Shown here: positions 47,956 through 58,822 of the stretch, one piece after another
Position numbering within the stretch: position 1 is the stretch's first letter
Layout of the letters: each line of letters begins with the position of its first letter
Assembly (NCBI GenBank): GCA_024516035.1
Contig: CM044965.1
Coordinates: 1,080,683 to 1,144,682 of the forward strand
DNA: 64,000 bases
Direction of reading: 5' to 3'
Source of the DNA: Bactericera cockerelli
Taxonomy: Eukaryota; Arthropoda; Insecta; Hemiptera; Triozidae
Translations under genes and position numbers: made by a program
Notes under the pieces: model-generated
Told to the model about the DNA's origin: nothing
What the model saw: the letters and a program-made list of their open reading frames with translations, nothing else
Databases searched by the model: none

Positions 47956-49235
47956 ATCAATCCATTAAAAAGGTTAAAATGTTAAAGGAGAAAAAGAACA
48001 GCAATAAAATACAATCATCGCTCAACTTTTGATCTAACAATTAGAACACCTCACAACTGTAGGTCATTCAATGAGAGAGAGAAGAACACAACATGAGTTA
48101 GCTATGTGAACCTGTCCATACGTCGGTAATGAGTATGCCCAAGTCCAATGTCAAGACTATAAGAGATGTATTAGACAAAGTAGTAGACGTATCACAAGAC
48201 AATGGAGACCAGAGAGTACTGAGTAGTTCTCAAGTGAACTTTCCGTGGCGTGATCCATGCTGACCTCGATAGTAATTGTAACGTCTTGAATTTCAGCCTC
48301 ACCGCGATTCTAATTGTAACTTGTAACATCTTGATATCTCTGATGTCTGCGAGATTAGATCTGGCGCAGTGTTGTCGGATGATCTGTCCATTGTTACTAA
48401 TCCTGCTGAACATGTTTTTCATCTTTGTTAAAGTTCCTTGTTCCGTGTTAGGGTGTTCTAAGAGTTTATACATAAAAAATGAGAGTTTTTAACCAAACAA
48501 TATGATTAACACAATTGTGATAATCTGTTGTAGACGAAAAAAAGTTGATCAAGAAAAGTTAAATTACTGACAAATATGCAATTCACTTTAAAATAGTTAA
48601 TTAACTGAATTTGCTCAATGAACTTTATAAAATTTAACATTTCTTTACAGAAATATTGAGATCAAGACAAATGATTATTACTAATATGATCAGAATTATT
48701 TTAATCATGATTTGAACTCACTTGGCTTCCTGAATTAAACTTGTGATTCTAACTGCTCAGCTAGTCAAGGATTTTGTTTCTTTGTTGTCTCAATTCGTGA
48801 TTCCAAGTTCACTTGTGAGTGCAGATTGTTACCCGATGCATGGATTTTGTCTGATTTATTTTACAATCACTTCACATTGAGAGAGAGAGAAATAGTAAAT
48901 ATATTTACTACAAACTGACATCACTGTGATGCTTGTCGTGAGACACAGTACTGACAAACTTTAACATTTTTTTTTTTTTGCTTCTAGGGATGATTCAAGG
49001 TTTGTACAAATGGTTGTGGATGATGCGACTTGAACCTGGAATGGCTGCCATTGTGATGTCTTTCACCATCGATTGGGAAAGGTTGAATGTTTTTTTAAAA
49101 CTTTCAAAGAAGCCTGGAATTGTACCTCTAGCACCCACTATAGTGCTGGAACCTTAAAGAGCTAATGTTGTAATAGGGTCTCTTTCGGCTAGTTTACATG
49201 TGGTTCATTATTGATACATTCCTGCATCATAACAG
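47956..49235. other. AT-rich with a repeat E fragment
   Basis: 48600-48670 is the reverse complement of 40955-41025 (gaatttgctcaatgaacttt). No gene. Confidence 0.55.
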
Positions 49236-49318
49236 TGCACTGGTAGTCAAGTTATTAGCGCACTAGTCTGGTAATCTAGGTAGCGTAGGGGTTCGTTGGT
49301 TCAAATCGCATCAGTTAG
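49236..49318 (+). repeat. SINE family A head
   Basis: gcactggtagtcaagttatt ... gttggttcaaatcgcat; body missing. Confidence 0.8.
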
Positions 49319-49373
49319 AGTACAAAAATGTCATGTTGATTTACAACATTTTGCAATCTCAACTGTAGAGTTC

Positions 49374-49411
49374 TTACCAGACTAGCGCCTTAACCACTTG
49401 AGAACCGTGCA
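49374..49411 (-). repeat. inverted SINE A head fragment
   Basis: ttaccagactagcgccttaa followed by ccacttgagaac, directly abutting the plus-strand copy that starts at 49408. Confidence 0.75.
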
Positions 49412-49624
49412 ATGGTAGTCAAGTGGTTATCGCGCTAGTCTGGTAATCTAGGCAGCAAAGGGGTCCGTTGGTTCGAATGTTACCCAGTGCATGATTTTTT
49501 CCTGATTAATTTCAGTTCGAGACCACAGAATAATGTACTATTATTCTGAGGGTCAGGTGATAGAAAATGCTTTGAGCATTAGCTCGCCTGGTGTTTACCT
49601 TCCACTAAAGAGTGTTATTATTGG
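49408..49624 (+). repeat. SINE family A copy
   Basis: gcaatggtagtcaagtggtt ... ggttcgaatgttaccc, body aaaatgctttgagcatta, ATT tail. Confidence 0.85.
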
Positions 49625-50284
49625 TATTACCATATTCATCATGAGTGATACCATTTATTTTCTGCTGTATCGTTAAGCAGCTGTATTCTATCTTTGAATT
49701 TGGTTCTGACGTATCATATTTAACAACCACTTTTACGAGATGAAATATTGTTTGAAATGTTTGATGAATTGCAGGTTTATGATAGTTATGTTCACTAAAC
49801 TTCTACATGGTTACATCGTATGTGTTGTATATTGTAATGAGTACATAGTATAGTATTTACAATTTGTTATACATATGTATGTTAGGTATGTGAGCTGGCA
49901 GGATCTTGTTTATTAGCAGGAGAGGAATGCTTTTATTACCGCTATCCGCCTTGCCAATTCCAGCATCGTGGCATATAATATGTACATTTTTTTACGATGC
50001 AACATTGCGTACAGTAAAAAAACTATGCACAACAATACAAGCATCACATTATGTACATGACAGATAAAATACAGAACATCAGAATATATGTATCAACATG
50101 AAATTAGAAGAAAAACAGTATTATACATAGGGCTCAAACATTTCCAAAAATAAATTATTGGTTGTTCTTAACATGAATAAATTCTGATTATTGCAAAAGC
50201 TAATAGCGTTTTTCAAACACCAACATTCAATCGAATAAAATGAAAATACATAATATGTATATGATTTTTACTTATCACTTTATT
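49625..50284. other. AT-rich, no gene recognised
   Basis: Nothing supportable. Confidence 0.5.
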
Positions 50285-50430
50285 TTATTATTTTTTTAAC
50301 GTCGCTTTCAATTGCATGGTCATAACATGACGGGGTTGTTACCCTGCTACCTATATTAAGTTGGGCCGAAGTGCCATCATCACGAAGTCTTCAACTCGAT
50401 GGACGTTGCTTAACTGTGTTACACATTGCT
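50285..50430 (-). repeat. 5S-rRNA-derived SINE, copy 2
   Basis: Minus strand: acacagttaagcaacgtcca, then agacttcgtgatgatgg (5S-like), then ataggtagcagggtaac and ttgaaagcgacgttaaa, the body of copy 1 at 39323. Confidence 0.75.
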
Positions 50431-50542
50431 CAGGTGACAGTTCCTGTTCATAAACCTTCTGATGGTTTCTGGTGTAAGATTAACAAATCCTTTTTCATAA
50501 TTCGGGCCTTAGACACAGACAGTCACACACAAAGACAAATAA

Positions 50543-50737
50543 TAATAATATTACTCTTTAGTGGAAGGTAACCACCAGGCGAGGTTAATGCTCAAAGCAT
50601 TTTCTACCACCTAACCCTCAGAGTCTTATTATTATGTGGTCACAAACTCAAATTAATGAGGAAAAATTCATGCATTGGGTGGGATTCGAACTACGCTACC
50701 TGGATTACTAGACTAGCGCGTTAACCACTTGACTAAC
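50543..50737 (-). repeat. SINE family A copy with target duplication
   Basis: Flanked by a perfect 10-bp duplication agacaaataa (50533-50542 and 50738-50747). The B-box region is internally deleted (gattcgaactacgctacc), so it was probably copied before the deletion or inserted via another promoter. Confidence 0.85.
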
Positions 50738-50999
50738 AGACAAATAAAACACGCCTGAGAAAAGATAGAGAATCTCCTCACAAACAATACACAAAATGAC
50801 ATCGGAGTATAACAACACGCTGAAATCAAACATAACGCTAAATCCATATTGAAAAGCCCCAGGCCCGGGTCATGCGTGAAAGACATAAAAAGCTTACTAA
50901 ACAATGTACCCCCGCCGCTCCGCTGCATGGGAGGATTAAGACATAACCTGGAGGACATTCTTCCACATACGAAAGCTGTGTAACACCTACCTATTCCCC

Positions 51000-51410
51000 T
51001 CATAGGGGTCTTTGAACAGGGAGAAGACCAGTGTCTCGCTAGAGGAATATAAACAGAGAATTGACTGGCCAACCCTTGGAAGCCAGGCTACCTTGCAGGT
51101 TCCCCAGGGTGGTGGAAGAAAATGCCGTGGGCAGTAGCACCGCCCTTGATCAAGTTTTGTTTTAATAATGTCAAATTCTATGTATGTATATTTGTATAAT
51201 TATATTCAATGTAAATAAAACTTGATCAAATATGTTTAATAATATTAATAATAAAATGACTTAATAAGAAAAAGTCCAAGTCCTCATGATGGTTGATCGC
51301 ACAGAAAATATGTGGTTCAGGACGAGCCAACTTTGAAAATAAAGTTGGCTGGAGACCATCATTCCTCCCTCCAGCTGTAGCCAAGCTGGCTACAACAACA
51401 CCCCTCCTCA
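51000..51410 (-). repeat. dispersed repeat H with an extra internal segment
   Basis: Blocks 51000-51097 and 51270-51410 match 33140-33235 and 33000-33125 in reverse. Between them lie a LINE-tail-like motif (gtggtggaagaaaatgccgt ... accgccctt, 51105-51145) and an 84-bp palindromic segment with 13-bp ends ttgatcaagtttt (51146-51158) and aaaacttgatcaa (51217-51229). Confidence 0.65.
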
Positions 51411-51462
51411 CACACAAAAGGTACACATGCACCTTCATTATACCTATATTGAACCTACTATT

Positions 51463-51607
51463 ACCGACCTCAGTAGCTGATTCATAAGGCAGCGCACTTG
51501 TAACCTGAAGGTCGGTGGTTCAAGTTTTTGTTTTAGCGTAGATTTAGTAAAGCCAGTTTGATTGTTTGTGATACGACGAAAATGATGAACACAAATATGA
51601 TAACTTA
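51463..51607 (+). repeat. SINE family C copy
   Basis: ttaccgacctcagtagctga, ggtcggtggttcaagttttt, tail gaacacaaatatgataactt. Confidence 0.85.
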
Positions 51608-52208
51608 ATCCTGACTTGTACCTCCTAGCTCAGACGTACCAAAAATTCGAGTGCTGGACATTACACATGTATACAAAACTTGGGGTGCAATAATACATAA
51701 TCATAAAAATATGAAAGGGGAAAATACACAGCAATAAAAGTAAGTATAGAAAGATGGGGGGTGGATAGAGGCGAGAGAGAGGGAAAGGGGGGGGGGGGGG
51801 GGGGGAGGGGGGGTTGGGTGGCGAAATGGGTGCTAAAATTTTATGTTCAATTTCAAATGTTCTCAGAGACTTAGCTAAAGTTCAATATTCTAGAGCTTTC
51901 TTTTTTCAATTCTTTTTTGACCACACCGGAGTGGTTTTTTTGAGTGCAAAGCAGTGTTAAACTTTTAAAAAAGCAGTGTTTTTATTTTCTTCAAAATTTA
52001 TTACAGTTGTTCTAGATCAATTTATTTATGTTTGTCTTTTGGGGCATCTTATCTAGATTCAGAATAAGTATATTCCTACAGCTGCTTTAAACCATGCATG
52101 TACTTCCGATTCCCCCCAGCCCAACACATCCGGTAGAAAAGCTTGCAAATATTTTCCACCCGCGTGTGTGCGGAAAAGTAATTTTTAACGGGTCATGATT
52201 ATAATTAT
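51608..52208. other. AT-rich, poly-G tract
   Basis: G-rich run at 51787-51828. No gene. Confidence 0.5.
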
Positions 52209-52216
52209 GTCTAGAT

Positions 52217-52400
52217 CAGCGGTTCCCAATCGGTGGACCGCTGCCCACTTGCGGGTCGCGGGCAGCTCGCTACTGGGCCGCGGATGCTGGCCGAAACACA
52301 AGAAATAATATTAAAATAGTGCAAATAAAATCGGAGTGGATTGCAAAATTGTTTTAAAAATATTATTGGGCCCCCAAGCTAAAAAGGTTGGGAACCGCTG
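52217..52400. mobile_element. hAT-type MITE, 184 bp
   Basis: Ends CAGCGGTTCCCAA and TTGGGAACCGCTG are inverted repeats, flanked by a perfect 8-bp duplication gtctagat (52209-52216 and 52401-52408). The 8-bp duplication and CAG...CTG ends are diagnostic of the hAT superfamily. Confidence 0.92.
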
Positions 52401-52526
52401 GTCTAGATCATTTGTCAAAGAAAAATTGTAGATGCAAATTATAGCTATGACCAGGGGCGGGGGTCGGAAAATAGGGATTGAGAGAGAAAATGATAGAGAC
52501 TAGAGAACTTACATAGGTGGAATATA

Positions 52527-52896
52527 CAGGGTGGCCCTGGGAGTTCACCCGAAATTATTTCGTGTCTGTTTAAAATACTGAGAAAAAAAACGCGCACATA
52601 TTTCTTTATTTTTAGTATAACGGTTATATTAAAATTATTTTTATTTTATACAGGGTGTACCAGAAGTTGATTTGTGTTCATAAGAACTTTCGGTGTTTAA
52701 ATAAGAAGCCCTATTGTTTGTTCAATCTTTTTATTCTCTTTAAAATACTGCATATTTTTCAATATTCACTGTTGCGTTCCCTTGAATATCAATATAACCG
52801 CGACCAAAAGTAAAGAAACATGTATTTTTTTTCATTTTTTCAGTATTTTGAACATGGGGCATTATTTGGGGCGAACATAACTCTAGGGCCACACTG
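52527..52896. mobile_element. Tc1/mariner-like MITE, 370 bp
   Basis: Ends CAGGGTGGCCCTGGGAG and the inverse of CAGTGTGGCCCTAGAG continue as imperfect inverted repeats for ~110 bp (ttaaaatactga, tttcttta, cggttatatt), flanked by TA. A second start-like word, cagggtgtaccagaagttga, lies inside at 52656. Confidence 0.75.
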
Positions 52897-53881
52897 TATA
52901 TAATTATATTAAGATAGTGGGAGAGAGGGAGGGGGAGGGAGAGGGAGGGAGAGAGAGAGAGAGATAGAGAGAGAGAGGAGGTTAATTATATGTACAGGGA
53001 GGGATAGTCCTATGATGTCATAGAAATGAGACTGATACACATCTATCTAATATTAGAAGGGTGCACGTTTCCAAATAGAGAATTAATAAGGGGGATTTCC
53101 CAGTAAGGCTTCCCTTTCCTATTTCAATGAGCCTATTCCCCCTTTCCTCTCTCTATGAGTCTATTCCTCCCCTAGATATACCTTCCCTAATCCACCGATG
53201 TCTGTTCCCCGATTGCCCCTTTTGTATTTTTCTGATCCCCTATTAAAACTATTGTGTAATATCTTTCTCCCTCTATTTAGAATTTTTATATTTCCCTGGG
53301 AGAACTGGTATTTAATCTAACTCTCTATCTTTCGTGTTTATATTTTGTCCCTCCAACTAGGCCTGGTATAATGGGACTCATTAGTCCTAATCGGAAACAA
53401 AATATAAAAAAATCGGAGCAATTTTTTTTTTTTTTTTTAATTACAAAAACGATCACAATACTTCCGATTTCTAATATTAGAAAATTCTGGGAAGTAATAA
53501 GGCGATATTATTATTGTCTACTATGTATCTCTGTATCTATGTGTGGATATTCTACGAGTTCACCTCGCACTTTCTTTACATCAAATATTGCACAATGCTG
53601 CAATATTGCGTAACCTCTTGCCATCGCGAATATTATTGCCAACTACTGTGAGTAATGCACATGGGGAAAACGCATCAGACACTCTGAGTAATGTTTGACC
53701 ACACAGTGGGAATTCAGATGTTCAAAAGAAAAATAAATGTGCCGTGAAACACAAACATATAATGTAAAATGTCCAGCATAACTTTCAGAGACAACTAAGA
53801 ATAAAGGCTCAATTTAAAAAAAAAAAAGACATGAAAAGGTGAAAGAAATAGCGAATGGAGAGTAAAACCCCCGTCCTAATT
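52897..53881. other. AT-rich, no gene recognised
   Basis: (GA)n-like tract at 52918-52980 and a T-run at 53404-53419. Confidence 0.5.
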
Positions 53882-54017
53882 CAGGACGTTAAATCAAATA
53901 GAATCGTTGGCGTGAGCCGTAAAAAATGTGCCAAAACCAACCAACCTCAGCCATGAGGTTGAACAAAGTCGACCCTGCTTGAGCGGGATAAGACAGAGTA
54001 AAAGAAGGAGAAGAAGA
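53882..54017 (+). repeat. retroposon 3' end with (GAA)n tail
   Basis: aacctcagccatgaggttga, acaaagtcgaccctgcttga and gcgggataagacagagtaaa then (GAA)n. Its last 33 bp match the nested insert at 1190-1222. Confidence 0.55.
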
Positions 54018-54543
54018 ACCAGAATACAGAAAAATCTGAGAAAAATGCAATTGAGTCTGACACAGCACTCAATTTTCTTTTTGTTCACTTCTCAAGTCTT
54101 CTAGCAACGGATGTTATTTTTATCCTCACAGATAGTAATCTAAATTCACTCTCAACATAATATATGTAGTTTGCTAATCATACCATGTACTCCATATCAG
54201 AATCATCTCGTGTGATCTAGATTTTAATAGATCATACATCCGTCGAGAGCACACAACAACAGCTGAAACTGTACCACGGAAACAACAGCACATGTGAGCA
54301 ACATAATGACAACACAGCACACACGGGCATTAGAGAACGCATGGAACAATCCATAAATTGACCAAGATGATAATGCAGTCGCTGCAAATCCAGCACACAT
54401 TAAAGAGGATTGCATGGAGCAAATGACTGACCAGATTCGCCGAGATAAAAAATACCCGGATCATAAAAAAAAGAGGAAATAGAACGCGAGTAACACGAAA
54501 CAACTGGAGTTGTGGAACAGATAAAAACGAATCTCACTTGCAG
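54018..54543. other. no gene recognised
   Basis: The 63-codon minus frame at 54224-54415 lacks motifs. Confidence 0.4.
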
Positions 54544-54694
54544 ATTTAGATAGGAAGTACGAAGAAATGAATGAAATTGAATTGCTCATAATTAGAGACG
54601 CTGAGGATGAAGATACTTTAATTGCCGCACAGTTGTGCAGTATGGTCAATGTCGGAGGCTTTGAGAAGCTGAGACCACGATGCCACACATCAAG
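54544..54694 (+). CDS. candidate exon, function unknown
   Basis: Acceptor atctcacttgcag (AG at 54542-54543) is followed by LDRKYEEMNEIELLIIRDAE, DEDTLIAAQLCSMVNVGGFE and KLRPRCHTSR, ending at a good donor AAG|GTATGT (54694/54695). It is acidic in the first half and basic at the end, and reads like real protein. A PIF/Harbinger-type or host exon is possible, but I cannot name the family, and no partner exon was found. Confidence 0.35.
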
Positions 54695-56243
54695 GTATGT
54701 ATACTGTATAGATTGTATAGTAATGATGATGGATGCTGCTGGTGAGGCTTTTCTAAAGCATGCGCTTCCAATTCTTAATGCACCTGCAAAGCGCGTCTAA
54801 AGTTATGCGTCAAATTCTAAATGCGTCTATGTGTATATCTGCATCAAAAGAGAAAAGTGAGAAGTTGTATTAGGATAAGCATGATTTATAACTGATTATA
54901 ACTATATAATAATGATTCTAAATCTTTTTACTTTTCGGAGATTTGACGAGGTTTTAAAATATACATGTTCACAGACCAGACCATTATGAATTTTCCAAGT
55001 GTTTTTAACTAGTGGGTCGTATCAACTCCACAAACCCTTCCAAGTACTATTCTTTATTTGACCTACTGAATTATGTAGACCAAGTCCAGAGTATTACATG
55101 CAAATATTTTATAGTCACATCGTATTTCGTGCCGTATTGTTTTATGAAGTGTCCTATTACTTTTAATAGCCTTGACAGGCAAAATCCCCACAACTGCTAA
55201 GCGTACCCATAAAGTACTAAATAATGATGGCATACTCGTATATCATCATATAAAACCCTGTATCAACCTGATTATCTTCTAAAGTATTTGCATCAGTAAT
55301 GCTACTGTCCTCTTTAACATTTGAAACAACCTCACAGTACTTAAAGTTTCGAAGAGACTCTTGCAGTCAATTTTAGTTCATTAAATTTAACTTATCGACT
55401 CTTTAGTGTTGAATGAGTTATGGTCGTTATAGATAATGAACGCTGTGTGAATATGATTAGGTTTGAATAAAAGTGCGCCTGATTTATTTATCCGATGGAC
55501 CAGGTCTGTTGCAGGTCTCTTAAACTTTTACAATGGACTTACGGTTATTTTATGGGATGCTTTAACTTCTGGTAGCTTCAGCTCCAGCTTCATTAGTTTG
55601 GTTCAAGCTACTTTCCTTTGAGCTCTTGATTTACGGTTCTTTTATTGGTGGTGATAGTGCTAAGGAAAGATAGTAAGTTTTGTTTCGAGTTGTAATACGA
55701 TCATAGCTTTTCAAATGTCGTTAATACTTCTAGGCTAGCTTGTTAGCTTTTACATTGTCCTCAGTAAGCTCTTCTTTTATAGCTTCTAGCTGATTAAGTT
55801 TTTATTTTTCTGAATAAGAATATAGATTCGTTAGCAGCGCTCAATTGTCCTCAGTATGAATAATTTCTTTTTGTAAAAAAGCTAGAAAGAATACTTTTGG
55901 GATGAAAAGGTTACCATTCAGAGGGCGAACAGTGCCAGTGTTACTCTTCCAAAAAAAGTCTTGTAATAAGAACTACGAATAAATATATTACTTCTACAAT
56001 TCAATGGATGTAACTACATAAAAATTATGCTAATTGTTTCAGAATTGTTCTTATCCTTACACACATGCTGCTCTATAAGTCTTGCATATGTCTCGTGTAG
56101 CCCTCTCTCAACTCTCATAACCTGCCTTTCAACTGTCACACAACGCATTCGATTGGTTAATTTATAATAATAATAATTTATTTGTTTTTAAATTAATTTG
56201 AACGCAATAACCAATCTAGTGCGCTCATATTTTCCACCAACAA
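54695..56243. other. AT-rich, no gene recognised
   Basis: gaaaagtgagaagttgtatt at 54851 is a short piece of repeat E. Nothing else. Confidence 0.5.
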
Positions 56244-56447
56244 ATGCAACTTCCAGCAGCTACTCCTGATTCTAAATGTTCCGATGAAAGCCAAATGTTA
56301 ACCACATACGCAGCAGCTCTCTCCAACTTATCCGACTCAACTGCGCCGTCAGAGGAAAAGCAAATGTCAGAAGCCAATGACTGGCACAAGGTAAAGAGCA
56401 AACCGGCGAATAATCCGCTAATGATGCTAATGAGTCCAACACTTTGA
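56244..56447 (+). pseudogene. possible retrotransposon gag-like fragment
   Basis: A 67-codon frame starting MQLPAATPDSKCSDESQMLT, with TYAAALSNLSDSTAPSEEKQ and EANDWHKVKSKP. The pattern SYAAA...W-x-x-VKSK is common in the ORF1/gag of insect non-LTR elements. It has no zinc knuckle and ends soon after. The long minus frame over the same bases (56225-56611) looks like its shadow. Confidence 0.3.
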
Positions 56448-56770
56448 GCGGAATTGTAGAGAGAGAAAAAAAAAACTGCAACTAAGAACAAACACGGCAG
56501 CAAACCAACAACTTGAAGAATTTTAGTTAATACGAAGTTTTTTGCACACGCAAAAAAAGTAAAATTAACTCTCAGAATGTTTAATACTTGAGCTATCTCA
56601 GAATTATTCATGTGGATATTGTGGATTAGCTTTCATCAACGTCTTGTCTAAACTACCACGAGAAGAGAACAATTTTAGTATTTTACAACTTGAATACAAA
56701 ATATACCATTTTTTCTGCCAAGTCAATTACGGTGTTTAATTTTTTCCCCTTATTAAGCACTCTTACTTAG
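56448..56770. other. AT-rich, nothing recognised
   Basis: Short A-rich and T-rich runs only. Confidence 0.5.
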
Positions 56771-56917
56771 TTACCGACCTCAGTAGCTTGATCGATAAGG
56801 CGGTGGACTTGTAACCTGGAGGTCAAGGTTCAAGTCCCAGATTCAGCGTGGATTTAGTAAAGCGAGTTTGAGTAGTTGTGATATCACGAAAGTGATTAAC
56901 ACAAATATGATAACTTT
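56771..56917 (+). repeat. SINE family C copy
   Basis: ttaccgacctcagtagcttg, atcgataaggcggtggactt, tcaaggttcaagtcccag, then tail gtgatatcacgaaagtgatt. Confidence 0.9.
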
Positions 56918-57049
56918 TCATTTTACTAAGTTGAGATTTGCTCAATACAAATTCTTCTGCTAAACAGATCAATTATAGTATTTCACTTTGAACTTTAACC
57001 TTTTCAAATCTATTTCCCTTTTTTGTCACAACATTTTTAATTAGGAGGC

Positions 57050-57225
57050 TATAATGAAAGGTCACCACGAGGTGAGTTTTAATGCTCAAAGCGTTTTCTG
57101 TCACCTTACGAGTTATCTTCAGTCTTATAAGTATGTGATCAACATATTCAAATAAATGAGGAAAGTGTAAGCATTTGGTGGGAGCAGATGCAAAGATCGA
57201 GGATCCATGCGACTACCAATACTTG
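57050..57225 (-). repeat. SINE family A, degenerate
   Basis: atgctcaaagcgttttctgt, ctcagtcttata-like body and a diverged head (gactaccaatac). Confidence 0.7.
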
Positions 57226-57754
57226 GTTTTTTTAAAAGTATATTTTTTGAGTATTGAACTATTGATATTCAAAAAGTTAATGATTGATATTCAAATTTTA
57301 TATGTAAACAAACAAAGCGAGTGAATGTGGTGCTCTTTAAATCAATAAATTAAGTAGTGTTTTAACAATTAGAGAACTTTCACAATGTGTCTAAAATAAT
57401 AAAACCGACTCGGGCTACTAGCGAAAAACGCGAACAGTGGTGCATATTGCAATATAACGACAGAAATCGCAATAGTAAAAGTGACAGTTAAAACTCTTTT
57501 TCAAATAAATCGAAACTCCAAGGAGGTTATCGTAATAGTAAAAAGAAGCAAAGAAATAGTGCGGCTCTAAACCCGAGCAATCTGTTCTACTAAGTGTAAA
57601 AATCTGTGCATATAGGAAATAACAGAATCTTGTAAACGGATCTTGATAAGACCAAATTTCTCAAGACGGCAATAAAACAACGGCAGCGAAAATCAACTCT
57701 GTATTCGTCACTCAATTCCTCTTCAGTATCAAAGTCCAAAAACGCTGTGACAAA

Positions 57755-58816
57755 ATGACAAACGAAGAGATAATTTCAGCGATAAAGGAAACTATTCAAT
57801 CTGAAATTAGAGGCACAATGGAAACCGAAATGTCGAAGATTAATGAGGCATTTTCTCTGCTGAAAACAGATATTGTTAACACGATGGATTCAAGAATTCA
57901 AGAGAAAGTGAATGAAGTGACACAAGAGATGAAAACAACCCTAAGCAACTTGGAACAAAAAGATGAAGACCTAGAAGCAAAAATGAGGAAATGTGAAACT
58001 CAGATTCTGCAGGACCGGAAACGGAAGAACATCATTATCTATGGATTGGGAGCTCTCAAGGATTGGCAGGAAAGGGAGAAGGCAGTTTTCAACATGCTGA
58101 GAAACATAATGGGAGTCAGCTGTAAAGATGAGGATATTGACTCTATTCTGAAGCTAAATGCAAACAAGGACGACGGGCCCATCCTTGTAAAATTCACTAC
58201 TAGTAGAAAGAAAATTGAAACTTTGTCAAAGAGAAAAAACTTGAAAAATACAAACATTTATATAGATGAAGATTTCTGCAAGGAAGTGGTAGAAAAACGA
58301 AAAGAGCTAAAGAAAGTAATGAAGTCCTTGAAAGAGGGAGGAAAAACACAGGTATACCTGAGACAGGACAAACTCTGGGTGGATGGTGTTCTCTGGTCCA
58401 ACGAAGAGGATCAAACAAAGAAGAATGAAAACGAAGACACGGGAGAAGACGAAGATGTGGAAATGAAAGAAGATGCACAGACGCGAGGTAATAAAAATAC
58501 TCCTAACATGAAAAGATCGAGATCTCCATCAGATGAAGTCCAGGAGAAAACAGGAAGAAAACCTAAAAAACAACCACCAACAACATCGAAACAGACCACG
58601 ATCAACAAATTCTTCAACTCAAGTCTAGGAAGGCAACGATCGAATTCAGTAGGAGCTAATATCCTGGGACCAGAAGTAGCTAAACTTGTTGACAAACTCA
58701 CCACCAAACAGCCACAGTCACCAAGTATCACCCATGCAGGAAGTTCACAAGCTGCAACAGAGTCGAATAAACAAGACGACGGCAAGGAGGAAAAAAGGAC
58801 CGAAGAGGAAACATAG
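57755..58816 (+). CDS. LINE ORF1 protein (RNA-binding, coiled coil)
   Basis: 353 residues. Residues 1-85 form a charged heptad-rich coiled coil expected to oligomerise. From about 90 (KNIIIYGLGALKDWQEREKA) to 220 lies an RRM plus C-terminal fold of the L1-type ORF1 class, with NTNIYIDEDF and LWVDGVLWS as typical words. An acidic stretch follows (about 225-245), then a basic, Ser-rich tail (KRSRSPSDEV, KPKKQPP) that may be a nuclear signal. Such proteins coat the element RNA and act as nucleic-acid chaperones. The start was chosen at the first ATG of the frame (gacaaaATG). It stops at UAG 58814-58816, immediately followed by CAA CCA in the same frame as ORF2. Confidence 0.9.
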   Translation: MTNEEIISAIKETIQSEIRGTMETEMSKINEAFSLLKTDIVNTMDSRIQEKVNEVTQEMKTTLSNLEQKDEDLEAKMRKCETQILQDRKRKNIIIYGLGALKDWQEREKAVFNMLRNIMGVSCKDEDIDSILKLNANKDDGPILVKFTTSRKKIETLSKRKNLKNTNIYIDEDFCKEVVEKRKELKKVMKSLKEGGKTQVYLRQDKLWVDGVLWSNEEDQTKKNENEDTGEDEDVEMKEDAQTRGNKNTPNMKRSRSPSDEVQEKTGRKPKKQPPTTSKQTTINKFFNSSLGRQRSNSVGANILGPEVAKLVDKLTTKQPQSPSITHAGSSQAATESNKQDDGKEEKRTEEET

Positions 58817-58822
58817 CAACCA
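58814..58822 (+). promoter_or_regulatory. probable leaky stop codon (UAG CAA CCA)
   Basis: The ORF1 stop UAG is followed by CAACCA, which fits the CARYYA hexamer that drives UAG readthrough in tobamoviruses. ORF2 continues in the same frame without any stop or AUG before its endonuclease. Confidence 0.6.

Noticed and set aside
56225..56611. 128-codon minus-strand hydrophobic ORF, a possible membrane protein
   Set aside because: The plus strand of the same bases reads like a gag-type fragment, and the hydrophobicity is the usual effect of reading A-rich coding DNA backwards.
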